A program made the translations under genes and the position numbers. The notes beneath the pieces are model-generated. The model was not told where the DNA came from. It saw only the letters and a program-made list of their open reading frames with translations, and did not search any database. Positions 32,747 through 44,946 of a DNA stretch of 64,000 nucleotides are shown in pieces (position 1 is the first letter of the stretch; the number at the start of each line of letters is the position of its first letter). Origin of the DNA: Tanypteryx hageni (taxonomy: Eukaryota > Arthropoda > Insecta > Odonata > Petaluridae). The stretch covers positions 18,351,137 to 18,415,136 of the forward strand of contig CM054114.1 of assembly GCA_028673005.1 (NCBI GenBank). Reading direction: 5' to 3'.

Positions 32747-33948
32747 CCGTATTTACTCGTGTCATATCCGCACTTTTTTCCCCAAAAGTTCCCATCAAAA
32801 ATGGAGTGTGGACATTACACGAGATTTGTCCATTCAGCTGTTCATGGTAAGCCGCCCGTGAAATGTCTACTCAATATTGCATGCCTGGTGTGGTAAGGTA
32901 TTTTTTTTTGATAGATGCAATATGCCATGCATTTTATTTCCTCGATTTTTACTCAAGGTATTTTTAAAAAATTCGTGGAATAATATTATAAGCACGATAT
33001 TTGTATTTTAAAAATTCTTTGCTAGCTGTCAGTAGTAAACCTAAATCACGTTAATGTTCTATGTGAATAGACGTCCGAGTTCATTCTCATAGAAAAGGTG
33101 ATGTAAGAGAAATAAACAACTGAACTGCATAGATTTTTTATTAAATACAAATGCATTCTGTTAGATTGTCTTGTAATTTGGGACATGCTCAAATCACATT
33201 TTGCCATAACTACATTTTTTTGGGTTCCTTTTACGTTACGCAAAACCTAAAAGAATATACTTTAAATACCCTGTATAAAAGCAAAGAACTGCGATGGAAA
33301 TGTGTCGCTTAATTGCTGTTGGAATTGTTCGTTTGTGCTTTCTCAAAGCTGTAAGTGATACATTTTATCCACAGTAACGTGAGAAACAGTTCTATGTAAC
33401 CGAGTCATAGTGCGTGTAGTGACAGGTTTATTTTTGCTATTGTGTTAAGCCTGGAGGATTTATTTTGAGCATGAACGGTTTATGTTCATTTTCGTAAAAT
33501 TCACTTCTTTTAGGTGAAAAATGGCTGAGTTTGAGTGATTTCGCAAAATTAGTGATAATTACTCATTTTAAATAAAATAACTTGAAAATGTGCAACGGGT
33601 GAAAATTGAACCTTTCTCCGACATTAAGGAGCTTGACTCTAAAATAGTTTTTCGAGTTGTCTTCGTGCAAGATAATGACAATGGATGCCAGTTTTTCATG
33701 GTTACATACATTAAAAAAGTACCAAAAATCATTTTTAGAAGTCACTTCTTAAATATTTGCTTTTGCAATAATTGTATCATCAAACTCAGCTTCAGATAGA
33801 TTATTCAACCGATGTTGCTGTAAAATGTCAACATCAACATTTCGGAAGTGTGGACATTACACGAATTTGTTTTTTTCTTCAGATTTTTAGCTCTAAAACC
33901 GGGGATGCAGACATTACACGTGTGTGGGTATTACACGAGTAAATACAT
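32747..33948. mobile_element. pogo-type non-autonomous element, 1.2 kb, TA duplication
   Basis: TA lies at 32745-32746 and 33949-33950. The ends read inward are CCGTATTTACTCGTGTCAT and ATGTATTTACTCGTGTAAT, and similarity continues to about 27 bases. A second inward motif ('tgtggacattacacgaattt') recurs near both ends (32805 and 33850). Interior frames are short and unrecognised. Confidence 0.75.
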
Positions 33949-33999
33949 TACTTGAAACCAAGACAAGTTTTTTTCCAAATTTCAGCTCGCAAAACTCGT

Positions 34000-34505
34000 G
34001 TCATCTTAAATTTGAGTATGGAGTAGGATTGAGTTTAATCTTATGTTTTTTAAATGAATGAAATATAGGATAAAATAATTGAAAATTTTCATTACAAACT
34101 TATGATCTGGATTTCAATTATAGTATTAATTAAAAAAAATACATTTAAAAAATTGTTTTATTTTCTCAAACAAAATTTGTAACAAACATTTCAATGAATG
34201 AACAAACTACATACACCTATACTGAATACTTGTGTTCAAAATATACACTGAATGTATACAAATGATGCATTGTTTAATGAACTAGAGGGCTGTTGTTTTA
34301 TTTTTGAATGATGATGTTCAATAAACAATTATTTTGCAAATGGTTCCCAAAAGTGAACTAAACTTCCCTTCTCTAATGGCTAATAGAATTTTGCAGATAT
34401 CAAAACAAAAGAACTGCGTAATTCATTGAGATTTCCACATTCAACGGTTTTAAGCCATAAATTCCCTAATTGTTATTTTGTCCTATATTCGTTTTAAATA
34501 CATCA
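34000..34505 (+). repeat. Second genomic copy of the pogo upstream repeat
   Basis: From 34085 the sequence parallels 1-410, including the 'caatgaatgaac' start, 'gttcccaaaagtgaactaaa' and 'cgttttaaataca'. It starts after a TIR-like 'cgtgtcatcttaaatttg' at about 34000 and is cut off near 34505 where the RTE fragment begins. Confidence 0.65.
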
Positions 34506-34529
34506 CCCTGTACTTTAAAATGGCTGATC

Positions 34530-35235
34530 GTGTAGAGATCATCATCATCATGCTGCTGTCTGAAGACAGATTTCAGCTCAATTGCTGCCTCCACTTCTCT
34601 CTCTCCCCAGAAGCCTCTTTTATACCTCGATAAATACTATATTCCTGCTTTAAATTCTCTAATATTCCTATTCTTTTTCTCCCTCTTCCTCTTCTTCCGC
34701 TAACTTTGCCTTCTAAGATCATCCTTTGTAAACAATGTCTTCTCAATGTGTGCCCTATCCAATTGCTTTTCTTTTCCTAATTGTTTCTATTAGCATACTT
34801 TCTTCTCCATCCATTTCTAATACTTCTTCCTTTCTCTTCTTCTGTCCATTTCACTTTCATCATCCTCCTCCATACCCACATCTCAAAACTTTCTAAATAT
34901 TTTTCCTCATTTCTCCTTACCGTCCACGTCTCTGTGCCATAAAGATCTATGCTCCATATGTAGCATTTTGCTAACTCCTTCCTTGTTTCTAAATTTATTT
35001 TCTTGCTTGTGAGAAGCTCCTTCTTCTCGTTAAATGCTGCTTTTGCCATTGCAATCCTACTGCTGATGTCCTGTGTATTACTTCCATCTTGCACTAAGAT
35101 ACTTCTAAGATATTTGAAACTACTTGTCCCAGTTTTTGGCCATTTACCATTCATTTAATTCTTTATGTTGCTTTGAAACCACCATGACTTTCATTTTTCC
35201 AGCATTGATCTTCATTCCATATTGTTGGCCAATAT
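34530..35235 (-). pseudogene. RTE-type LINE, 3' terminal fragment
   Basis: The minus-strand frame at 35154-34777 (FKYLRSILVQDGSNTQDI, AMAKAAFNEKKELLTSKK, YGTETWTVRRNEEKYLE, FEMWVWRRMMKVKWTEEE) is nearly identical to the C-terminus of the longer RTE at 47857-49680. It is a 5'-truncated copy of the same family. A frameshift ends the frame early. The 3' end carries a 'catcatcatcat' tail near 34533, as in the longer copy. Confidence 0.85.
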
Positions 35236-35239
35236 GGAA

Positions 35240-36100
35240 TGGTCTCTTTCATGGGTTTCTCTAGAGGTGGAACATAACTTTGAAGCAATAATAATATCCA
35301 TACGTTTAAAAAATTATCCTGAAAATATCAGGGTGGAAAGAGAGATTGATTTCACAGCATCTGAAAACTGCAGAGAGAGAATATCCTCTGTCTAGTTTAG
35401 AACATCTGGTAAATTGAGCAATCATGGCATTATTGCTATTCATATTTTGTAATAATTAGAATTCATATACATTCCTTGGTAATACAAAGAAACAAATTTG
35501 CTTTGTTAGAGAATCAACATTAATGAATACAAAATGAAAAAACAAATCACTTGGCAAAATAAGTTAGCTACATCAGGTTCCTATTGACGTCAGGGCAACA
35601 AAAACATCTTCGTGCAATTTACATTATTCTATTTAGAGAAATTGATCATTAAAGTTGTTTTATTTTATTTTTGTATCAATTATGAATCATTTTCACAAAG
35701 TTGAACCTCCCATAATCTGTTTAACAAAATTAAATTTAATATCTTCTTTTGATGCTTTTCTACATGGTTACATGTGTTTTGAATCATTTTTTATAGGGTA
35801 TGTATCCCTTAAAAAATATTTATTTTGTTCTTATTGCAGCTACCCAAATCTCGGATGCAATTTATTAAGTTCAACAAAAAATTGATTACATCATCTTGTA
35901 TTGCTGTATATTTAACCAGTTGATTAAGAAAAAAGATTTCTGTTAAAGAAATTAAGAACTCCAAGTATATACATTTGCATCCAGGTTGCTTTTTGGAATT
36001 AAAATTCAATAATTTTGTTATCTTCCTAATTAGAGCTAATATTACACAGGTTGAAAGCCTCTTCATGTATAAAATTAAGACCCTTTATTATGGCTACAGG
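35240..36100. other. Intron segment, nothing recognised
   Basis: AT-rich. Frames at 35655-35885 (+) and 35809-36066 (-) overlap each other and lack known motifs. Confidence 0.5.
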
Positions 36101-36101
36101 A

Positions 36102-36317
36102 TTACACTACATCATTGGAAATAGAGTAAGTCCTCATTATTTGCCGCCCAGGTGTTTGTAATATTTTGTAACCAGTTTGGTTGAACCACACCCTTGCCTC
36201 AAATTCATTTTGTAGGTCAATGAATTCTACCTGCAAATATTCATCTGCATTGTCTATGGATGGATTAATACCCAACTCTGATACCACAAGTTCTTTCAAA
36301 TCCTTAAACACTACCAA
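36102..36317 (-). pseudogene. hAT transposase fragment (SCAND3/GTF2IRD2-like), tentative
   Basis: The minus-strand frame includes ELGINPSIDNADEYLQVEF and IDLQNEFEAR. This resembles the NPF..D....LQLELIDLQ segment before the dimerisation domain of GTF2IRD2/SCAND3-type hAT proteins. Only this segment is present, with no terminal repeats located. It could be a chance resemblance. Confidence 0.45.
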
Positions 36318-36319
36318 GT

Positions 36320-36880
36320 CTTAGTGAACCCAGATGAGAACAATAACTTGCTAACTCACTCTCCAAAAGTTTATCTCTACTTAGTGATCACTTTCCTTCT
36401 TCTTATCACATAGGCAAGCAGACTATGGAAACAGAATGGCATTGCATTGATCAACCAAAATAAAATGATTGAAAAACAGCTCTCTACTATGAGAGACAAT
36501 GAAAGGTAATGAAGGAGGAAGGATTGATGTAGGGATGGTAGAAGAGGGTTTCTGGGAATTACAATTTACAAATGCGTGATTTACAAATTTTTGCTACAAC
36601 ACAAACACCAAATTAAAGAACACTTTTCAGTTTATGAAACGGATTTTGGCTAACAAAATTTTGTTAAAAACAAATTTTTGGCACATTGACAAAATATATT
36701 AAATATTTTGCAAAAATGAAAACCAGCATGAATAATTTCATGCAAGATTTTATCAAAGACACAAATGTTGAGCTCAATGTCCAGCATATTTTTACACTAA
36801 CAATGTATTGTAAAAGCCTGTTCTACTTGCAAACTTGCTCTAACAGCATATTCGGTGTGGTAATGTTTCCGACTTGGCTA
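36320..36880. other. Intron segment, nothing recognised
   Basis: No supported coding or repeat structure. The plus-strand frame at 36686-37102 overlaps what is probably the LINE 3' untranslated region and has no motifs. Confidence 0.45.
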
Positions 36881-37274
36881 CCAGGCATCGCAGTGGTCAT
36901 GATTATTATTTATTATTTCAATATACAATGCAAGTGTGTACCTGGCCCGGTGGCAAGGTTACAAAATTTACATATAAAAAACATATTTAAAACATATAAA
37001 AACATTAAGAAGATTCAGTTTACAATTTTTCACATACCACATGCAATATTCTATCCATATATTTTTCCTGTTAGGAACTTCGAGTTCGAGCTCCTTCATT
37101 AATTAATTCATCTTACAATATTATTTAACAATAAATTAACTAAAAGTAATGAATATCGTTCTCAGTGATATTTTTTACTCTTGATTTAAAGGTTTTAACA
37201 TTTCTAGGGAAGGGTACACAAATGGAAACATCACGTATCACTCAAAAGCTCATCTTTAGAATTACCCATAATTA

Positions 37275-40040
37275 TTATGCATTTTGAATGCTATTTAACT
37301 TCGCTTTAAAGAGACCTACGCGGGAAGGGAATGGCTTGAAGACCTCTGCAGGTAATGCGTTCCAATGCTCAATCCCTCTATTAAGAAACGAGAATTTTCC
37401 CCAGTTTGTTTTTTGTGGAGGAGGCTCCATCTTGTGCTCATGATCCCAGCGTCCATGATAAGAAGGTTTTTTAATCCTATCACAAATATCTGCCCAAGCT
37501 GGCTTTTCCGTATATGCATTAAAAAGTCCCCCTAGCCTTGCTATGCTTCTTCTATGTTCTATGGTCGATTCCCACTCTAGTTTTTTTAACATTTCTGTTA
37601 CGCTCTCGGTTCTTCTAAAATCTCCTAAGACATAGCGCGCTGCAGTTCTCTGCACCATCTCAAGCTGCTTTATCTGACCCACTGAGTGAGGATCCCACAC
37701 TATTGCAGCATATTCCAGAATAGGCCTAACTAACGATTTATAAGCCATTTCCTTTGTGGCGGCACTACTCTTTCCTAAGACCCTAATTATAAAATGCAGT
37801 GCTCCGTAAGCTTTGGCTACAACTCTGTCTATCTCCGGTCCCCACTGAAGGTCCTTCGTGAAAGTTACCCCTAGATACTTACACTCATCGTCCTCCGTTA
37901 GGACGCTACCCTCTAAAACATACTCCCAGTTAAATGCACTTCTTCCTCTACAGAAATGTATTAGTTTTGTTTTTTCTGCATTTATTTTCATTTTATTTAC
38001 TTCTGCCCAACGTAAAAGTTCATCTAAGTTAGTTTGTAATGATCTGCAATCTTCAATATTCTCGATTAATCTGTAAATTAAACAGTCATCCGCAAATAAC
38101 CTAACGTTACACCCCAAAGACTCAGTTAGGCTGTTTATGAATATCAAAAACAACAACGCTCCGAGGACACTTCCCTGAGGAACGCCCTAAGTGATATCCG
38201 TATCATTCGAAAGTTCACCGCCTACTCGAACCTTTTGCTTACGTTTTGATCAAAATTCCCCAATCCATCTAACCACTCTTTTGTCCATTCCCATTCCAGA
38301 TATTTTATCCATAAGTAACCTATGGTTTACTCTGTCAAAGGCCTTGGAAAAATCCTATGAGGATTGCATCTATCTGTTTCCCCTTATCTAGCGCCTCTGC
38401 GATCTTCTGTACTAGCGCGGTCGTCTGGCTGTCACACAAGTATTCTCTACGAAAACCGTGCTGTGCTTAACTTAGCCAGTTCTTCGCCTTCCAAAATTCT
38501 CTAATATAGTGAGACAGTAAGTGCTCCATTTGCTTGCAAACTACACTTGTTAAGCTTATCGGGCGATAATTATTCAAATTGGAATGAGAACCTCCTTTAT
38601 AAATAGGGACTACAATTGCACTCTTCCACTCTTTCGGTATTTCCCCGTTATTCAATGATAATGTGAATAATACTCGCAGATACGGTACGATAGCTTCGCC
38701 CCCCCAGTTTCAGAACTTCTCCCGAAATTCCGTCTGGACCACAAGATTTATGCTTCCTGATGCTGAGTATGCTCTTTAAGATGTCGCTGTCTCTTATTTT
38801 TATGTATTCAAACTCGTTGCTGGCTATCGAAAGCACGTTGTTGTCACTCTCGTCATTGCTAAACTGATTCGTAAACCAAACATTAAAGGCTTCAGCTTTT
38901 GCTATATCATCTTTGAGTACTATGCCATTTAAATCCAAATTTACATTGTCTAACTCATCCCGGCCTTTACGTCTTCTTCGTATATATTTATGAAGATTTC
39001 CCCAACCATTATTTATTATAGAGTTTTCTAAAAACTTATCTTTCACTTTTTCTTTTCTTTCAATAGATCTCTACAGGTAGCCTTATACTTTTCTAAAAGA
39101 GGTGTTGATATATGCCTCTTATGATAAAGTGTCCGTGCTGTTTTCTTTAGTTTCTTAATAGAAACATTATAATATTCCGGGTCTGGATTACTGCCTAATG
39201 ACTTCTTAGGAACGAATTTTTCAATAGCCTCCGGTAGAATATTTTTAAAGTTAACCCATATTTGCTCTACACTGTCTCCCTTACTCAGCCATTCTGGAAA
39301 TTCTCTACGTAGATATTCACTGAAAGCCATTACATCTGCCTTGTGGTATAATCTAACACATTTACCCGCCTCACATTTTCTATGTATTTCCCATTGAATG
39401 TCCATAATTACACCCTTTTGGTCACTAATGCCATCGAATACTTCCGTTCTTGTTACCAAATCGCTGGGTCTAACCAAGAAAACGTCTAAAATACTTGCTC
39501 CTCTCGTGGGCCCTTCCACTACCTGCGTGAGGCCTCCTTGACTGATAAGACTGTTTACGCATCTCTGACTCTTACCACCCACCGGCGTATGTCCCTTCCA
39601 GTCTACCTGGGGAATGTTGAGGTCACCGGCTATAACTAATGGCCTGCTTACTACCTACTCTGCTACTTGCTATCTCGACTAGCCGCTCCATGAGCCCCAT
39701 GTCTTCACCTGGTGGCCTATACGCTGCTACGATTTCGAACTGTTTTCCTTTTCTATCCTTTATATTTACTCCGAGTAACTCATACTCCGTATCTATTATT
39801 TTTAGGCTACTTTCAATGTCGTCCTTCACGCAGATACATATTCCTCCTCCTTTGGTACCTCTGTCTCTTCTGTAAATATGAAACCCATTCGGAAATATTT
39901 CATTGTCACTTATTTCCTCCCTTAGCCACGTCTCTGTACATATAGTAACATCAGGTTCATGTATTTCCATTAGCAAGCTGAATTAAAATATTTTATTTAC
40001 TATGCTCCTACAGTTTACCTGCATAAGCCTATAAGTCCCA
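37275..40040 (-). pseudogene. CR1-like LINE ORF2: endonuclease and reverse transcriptase, several breaks
   Basis: From 40040: LMQVNCRSIVNKI and MEIHEPDVTICTETWL start the endonuclease, followed by RDRGTKGGGICICVKDD, then GDLNIPQVDWKGHTP across a break near 39620, and GASILDVFLVRPSDL. The RT has CGPDGISGEVLKL, PKEWKSAIVVPIYKGG and NNYRPISLTSVVCKQMEHLL. After a heavily stopped stretch (38460-38160) it has VRLFADDCLIYR, the catalytic FADD box, then KCKYLGVTF-type and RRTESVTEMLKKLEWES pieces. No start is assigned. The copy cannot be functional. Confidence 0.85.
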
Positions 40041-40109
40041 TCCCTTCCCCACGCTCTCCCGCCAGCTGCGTTTATTCTCTTTTCATTTTCACCTCTAACA
40101 CACCCAACT

Positions 40110-40390
40110 AGTTTCCCGACAAACAAGATTTAATTACATCATTAAGCACACTACCAAATTTAAAACTCCCTCGTCTGTTCAAATGCAGTCCATCCCGGCC
40201 CAAATCGTTCATATTTAACTAGCAATTAGGATCCACAAAACACATACTTTTCTTCTGACAAACCCAATCCAATCCTTCATTAATATAATCCACTCTTCTT
40301 CTATCCACGTCCCGTCTTCTTATAATTCCGCTCACCACAATCTTCGCTTCCTTGAATTTCTTCCTAGTAGCCGAACACAAATCCCACACT
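40110..40390 (-). pseudogene. SGNH/GDSL esterase-like segment upstream of the LINE endonuclease
   Basis: The minus-strand frame reads KIVVSGIIRRRDVDRRR, YINEGLDWVC, FVDPNC-stop, then GRDGLHLNRRGSFKFGS. A D-GLHLN block at the end is characteristic of the catalytic Asp-His region of SGNH hydrolases, which are known in ORF1 products of CR1-type LINEs. One TAG interrupts it. The N-terminal Ser block is missing because the element is truncated near 40398. Confidence 0.65.
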
Positions 40391-40598
40391 AGGTAAGATA
40401 AAAATTGATATCACTACATGCTTTAACTCGTGTTACCAGAATGCATCTCTATTCCATAACTTTTTAGCCCCATACTCCAATTTTCTATCAGTATTTGAGA
40501 TCACTTTAAGCTTGTGAAAATGATATCATGAACCCTCATCGAAATTTTTAACACTATTTATTCATTTATTTAATGAGATGGCATGACAATATTTCTAG

Positions 40599-40832
40599 GT
40601 GACGCAGTTGGATGAAGGTTCTTTCTCTCTGTTTGCACCCAGCCAAGCAGCTAAAGATGAGGCACAAGAAATGATTGACAGTTGGTTGGCTTCCGAAAGG
40701 GAACCCCAATTGGATTTTGGTGCTATCTATACAGCAACTATTGTGGAGTTGAGGGATATTGGAGTAATGGTCACACTCTATCCTGGAATGCAGCCAGCTC
40801 TAGTGCATAATTCCCAGCTTGACCAGAGAAAG
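40599..40832 (+). CDS. PNPT1: PNPT1 exon: end of KH domain and start of S1 domain
   Basis: Starts in phase 0 after 'atttctag' with VTQLDEGSFSLFAPSQ, the last strand and helix of the KH domain. The S1 RNA-binding domain then opens with LDFGAIYTATIVELRDIGV and MVTLYPGMQPALVHNSQLDQ. It ends at RK, phase 0. The donor is GT but weak (aag|gttggt), so an alternative end is possible. However, joining to 52432 gives [18 protein letters not shown], which matches the family without gap. A piggyBac right end lies only about 50 bases downstream. Confidence 0.94.
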
Positions 40833-41246
40833 GTTGGTTATTTATCATTTAAATATATTTTTAATTAATGAATAATTTCTATTAACCCATTAATGTCCAA
40901 AAATATTTTTTGAAAATTAATGTTTTCTTTACTAAATCTACATTACATATACCACTTGCCTGTTAGGTTTTAAAAATTTTTTTGCACAGAAAATGTCAGG
41001 TTTTTTATTTTTCCTTTCTCAAGATGTTTTTGACTAGGAAAAACAATTAATAACCGAAAGTCATACTTACATTTTTCAATTAACAATTTTAAAATGCTTA
41101 TTTACTGATTTCTTATTTTTCACATTTTTATTTTTTTCAAAAAGTAAAAATTTAAAGTTTTTTTGCATGAATTATAAATATTTTATAGATTAGATTACAA
41201 AATGTAATTTTTATTATTTTTTACAAAACTATTTTCTGAATATTTA

Positions 41247-42879
41247 CTAAAATTCCTTCATGGTGTGATAATTTTTAAAACATGGTGCAGCACAAAGTCC
41301 AACATCACATTCTTGGCAATAGAACCTTGTCTCTTTTCTTATTCTTTTGCCATTTTCATCCCTTTTGGCACAACAAACTGCACACTGCCTACATGGCTTT
41401 TCCTTCTTCTCTGTAGGTGGAATATACTCAGGGAAGTGCCTTTCAGTCAGACGTAGAGGATGTGGTTCTGCCGAAGGCCTTCCACCTTTAGATCTCATGT
41501 CCTCCGTGTGGTACTTCTCAATTATATTTTCCACAAGTTCCATTCTAAACTCCAGGTTACTTTTTGTTCCTCCATTCTTCTTGTACAACACAAATGAGTT
41601 CCAAGTGGCCTGATCTAACAAGTGGAAAAATATTTTTTTATAATACTTTTTCCCCCTTTTTTTTATAATGGGATAGTTTGTCAGGTGCTGATCTGCCCTA
41701 TCCACTCCACCCATTGTATTATTGTACTCGACAATAAGTTTCAGCTTCTGTAACACCTTTTCCCTCATTTTCAGCTCAACAAATTCTGTGTTATGTACCA
41801 TAGAGAGTACGGTAACAACCTTCTTGTCATGCCATTTCATCACCATTACTTTACCTCTCTGAAAGGCAGTAAATTCCCCCTTTTTCAACTTCTTTTGTTT
41901 CAGGTCATTTGGAACTTCTTTTCTTGTAATTCTCAATGTCCCATAGGTATCAGTTCCTTTAGCAATCAATAAATCAGCCAGCTCTGGGGAGGTGTAGTAG
42001 TTGTCTGTAGTCAAACAATAACCTTTACCTAGAAGGGGCTTCATTAGTGCTCATAGTGCTCATTTAATACTGACCCTTTTTCTGTATATATTATAATTGA
42101 CCATATATATCCCGACTTTGACTCACATAGCATAAAAGTTTTTATTCCAAATCTTGCTCTTTTTAGGGGAACATATTGGAGCCATGCTAGCCTACCCTTG
42201 TAAAGCATGAGACTTTCATCAATAGAAATGTCCCTCTCAGGAGTCAGCAAACTTGAGAACTTATTGTTCAAGCACAGGCCAAATTTTATTTAGCTTGACA
42301 TTTGGATGTGTATCCTTATCAAAGACACTATTATCCGAAAAATGCAGATAGCGTTTTATGAGGACAAATCTACGGTATGACCATTACTTTAGCAAAGAAT
42401 GGAGTAAGAATTGTCTGTTTCTTTGACCAATACCATTCTTCCACAGGTTTGCTTATAATTCCCTGAAGAATAATCAAACCAAAAAACACTCGAATTTCAC
42501 TGGATTTTACAGGCTGCCAATCTTTACTTCTTGAAAATGTTTTCAAAACAGGGGATTTTATGCATTGGTCAGCATACAGGTTGGTTTGCTCAATTATCAA
42601 TTCAATTAGGTTATCATCAATAAATGCCTCAAAATATTGAACAATACCAGCGGTACCTTCATTGTCTAAATGCACAGCTGGAGAAGCAGTAAAAGGTAAC
42701 CTTGGAGGAGGTGGTCTGGGATCATGATGGGAATGGATTGGACACCAAACTCTTGCATCGAGTAATTGAGCAGTTTCATCCTCATCAATATCAGAAAAAA
42801 TGTCTGTACCTTCCGATGAACTTCCCGTTTCACTAATCGAAACTTCTTCAGAATCACTCAAATCAAAATCGGATATCAT
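41247..42879 (-). pseudogene. piggyBac transposase P4, two or three frame breaks
   Basis: The ATG at 42879 opens an acidic region (DLSDSEEVSISETGSSSEG), then VQYFEAFIDDNLIELIIEQ and FFGLIILQGIISKPVEEWY. A frameshift follows near 42370. The next pieces are ERDISIDESLMLYKGRL (first Asp) up to 42060, then a frameshift and KGYCLTTDNYYTSPEL (second Asp), TMGGVDRADQHLTNYP (third Asp) and an intact Cys-rich end (CRQCAVCCAKR ... CQECDVGLCAAPCFKNYH). All catalytic residues survive, so only the frame breaks kill it. It belongs to a different piggyBac lineage from P1 and P2. Confidence 0.9.
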
Positions 42880-43467
42880 AAGGGGAACTCTATATAAAAA
42901 TAGTAATATTTCAATAAATAAAAACTTCGATAGATAAAATGATTTTAGAAAAGTAATTGATATAAATTATATGTACTTACATATGTATAGAATTCTACGT
43001 GCTAAGAAACAGAAGATAGAACTTACAAATCATAATCGGACATCATAACGGGGAACTATATAAGAAAATAATAATATATCAACAAAAGTTTCGACAGATG
43101 AAATGATTTTAGAAAAGTAATTGATATAAATTCTATGTCACTACATATGTATGATATGATCAACTATGAGCTAAGAAACAGAAGATAGATATTACAAATC
43201 ATTCAGTAAATGTTGAAGTTCAAGTAAAGAAGACGACTAGACCAACGAAACAACTTGTCTATTCAAAACAGCTGAAGCACTTGAGGAATGACATCGGCAA
43301 AATTGGCATACTAATATAAATAAAGGAACATAGTTACAAAAGTCTCCATCTGATGTCACTAGTGAGTATTATGCTAGAGACACCTACTGAGTAAAAGAAG
43401 ATCTTCTACAAGGGACAAATCAGAAAAACACGGCCAAATCAGGACTGGAGCGTAAAAGATTACGATG

Positions 43468-43529
43468 CCCGTGCTACGCTCGGGCAAGTCAATTTTGGTA
43501 AGAAAAGGCTGCCCGTGTCTGACACGGGC
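43468..43529. repeat. Two GC-rich hairpins near the P4 right end
   Basis: GCCCGTGCTACGCTCGGGC (about 43468-43486) and GCCCGTGTCTGACACGGGC (43511-43529) can each fold. The second has 9 paired bases and a single-base loop. Terminator or binding-site roles are only speculation. Confidence 0.55.
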
Positions 43530-43786
43530 AAATCAGGCAAGTGGTTAATATACTATAGGAAAAATATTTTTTTAAATCTCCCACTACCAGAAGTACTAAT
43601 TTTTTATGCGTATCTGGCACTTAGGGAGGGAAAAGAAAAAAATGAGATTTTTGATGAAAAAAATTATCATTAATAAATTACTTTTCAGTCCTTATTGTTA
43701 TAAGGAAATGTTTATTTTTTAATTACAATAAAAAATTAATAAAAGTTATTATAAGGATTTCTTATAAAATTTATTGTACTAATATA

Positions 43787-44924
43787 CAAGGCGTATTCGG
43801 AAAGTAAGTACCATTTGGCTATTAAAAAAAACAAGAATTTATTTTCAAAAAATTTTATTTTTATCAGATTTGCCATACATTAAACTACTTTTCTACATAG
43901 TTTCCATCATTATTGAGGCATTTATAATGGGGCACCAGTTTCTGTATCCCCTCCTCGTAGAACGGGGCCACCTGTGAAGACAGCCACTTCTGCACTGCTC
44001 CTTTGACGTCATCATCATTAAAGAAATGCTGGCCAGCAAGGAACTTCTTCAGATGCAGGAACAGATGAAAGTCACTTGTCGCTAAGTTTGGGCTGTAGGG
44101 AGGGTGATCCATTTGTTCTCAGACAAATGACGTGATGAGGGCTTGACTTTGAGCAGCAGTGTGTGGTCGAGCATTGTCATGAAGCACAACTCCGCGAGTA
44201 AGCATGCCGCGCCTTTTGCTCTGGATCGCGCGACACATTTTCTTCAGGGTCTCACAATAGGCTACTGAGTTTATTGTTCTGCCTTTACCCAAGAATTCAA
44301 CAAGAAAAAATCCTTGCCTGTCCCAAAAAACTGTGCACATGATCTTGCGGGTTGAAATTGTCTGCTTGAATTTCACGAATTGACGATATGGCTCAAGAAC
44401 CCATCACCTTGCTCACTGTATCGCGTGAGAAAGGTCGACACACTGACAGCCCGCTTGTTTTTGTGCTCCTTGGAGAATATCTTCAGCACCCAGTGTGAGC
44501 ACAATTTCCAAAGTCCAGATGATCTGTCACAATTTCGTAGAGAACAGTCCTTGAAATTTGCGGGAAATGCAAGGAATGCATGTTCTCACGACCTTCGTTG
44601 AACTGTCTGACCCATTTCCTCACCATTCCAACACTCATGGCATTTTGACTGTAGACCTCACAAATTGGACGATGAATGTCAGCTGGTTTCACATTTCTTG
44701 CATAAAAAATGGATAACACACCGTATTTCACAGTTGGCGGGCCGCTCGATCATCTTAAACATGTTAAACGCACAGAACAATACGTAAACACGATCGGATG
44801 TTCTAAAAATGGCGTCTCTGGCTTGCCAATGAATGAGGGAAGTCAGCACGCATGCGCAAAATCCTGACCGTAGCTCTGCAGCAGAAATATTCGCAAACGG
44901 TAGTTACTTTCTGAATATGCCTTG
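43787..44924 (-). mobile_element. mariner element, 1138 bp, TA duplication
   Basis: TA lies at 43785-43786 and 44925-44926. The ends read inward are CAAGGCGTATTCGGAAAGTA and CAAGGCATATTCAGAAAGTA, and the match continues to about 30 bases. It inserted about 20 bases beyond the stop codon of the P5 piggyBac transposase. Confidence 0.9.
43885..44790 (-). pseudogene. mariner transposase, frameshifted
   Basis: Minus-strand pieces in shifting frames: SIFYARNVKPADIHRPIC and MVRKWVRQFNEGREN (helix-turn-helix region), then FKQTISTRKIMCTVFWDRQG with the second Asp, VVLHDNARPHTAAQSQAL and DHPPYSPNLATSDFHLF. The D34D-type third Asp (SDFHLF) is kept, but the usual PDLAP is PNLAT. The first-Asp motif GDETW is degraded to GDGFL. 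Several frameshifts and a stop at 44119 separate the pieces. The length (about 345 aa if whole) fits mariner. Confidence 0.88.
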
Positions 44925-44946
44925 TAATTTGGTTTTCAGAGTTACA

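Larger units (their letters stand above)
36890..40398 (-). mobile_element. CR1-like LINE, 5'-truncated
   Basis: A minus-strand run holds an esterase-like segment (40390-40110), an apurinic-type endonuclease (about 40040-39050) and a reverse transcriptase (about 39045-37275). A probable AT-rich 3' untranslated region extends to about 36890. Similarity stops near 40398, about 200 bases downstream of the cut point expected for a 5'-truncated insertion next to PNPT1 exon 40599. The 3' boundary is uncertain. Confidence 0.7.
40886..43544 (-). mobile_element. piggyBac element P4, about 2.66 kb, boundaries tentative
   Basis: TTAA at 40882-40885 is followed by CCCATTAATGTCC. On the other side the best candidate is TTAA at 43545-43548, preceded by 'caggcaagtgg', which is a weak terminal match. 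The transposase between is on the minus strand and broken. Two short palindromic hairpins (43468-43529) lie near the right end. Confidence 0.5.

Noticed and set aside
36686..37102. 138-codon plus-strand frame
   Set aside because: No motif. It overlaps the presumed 3' untranslated region of the CR1-like LINE and is AT-rich by composition.
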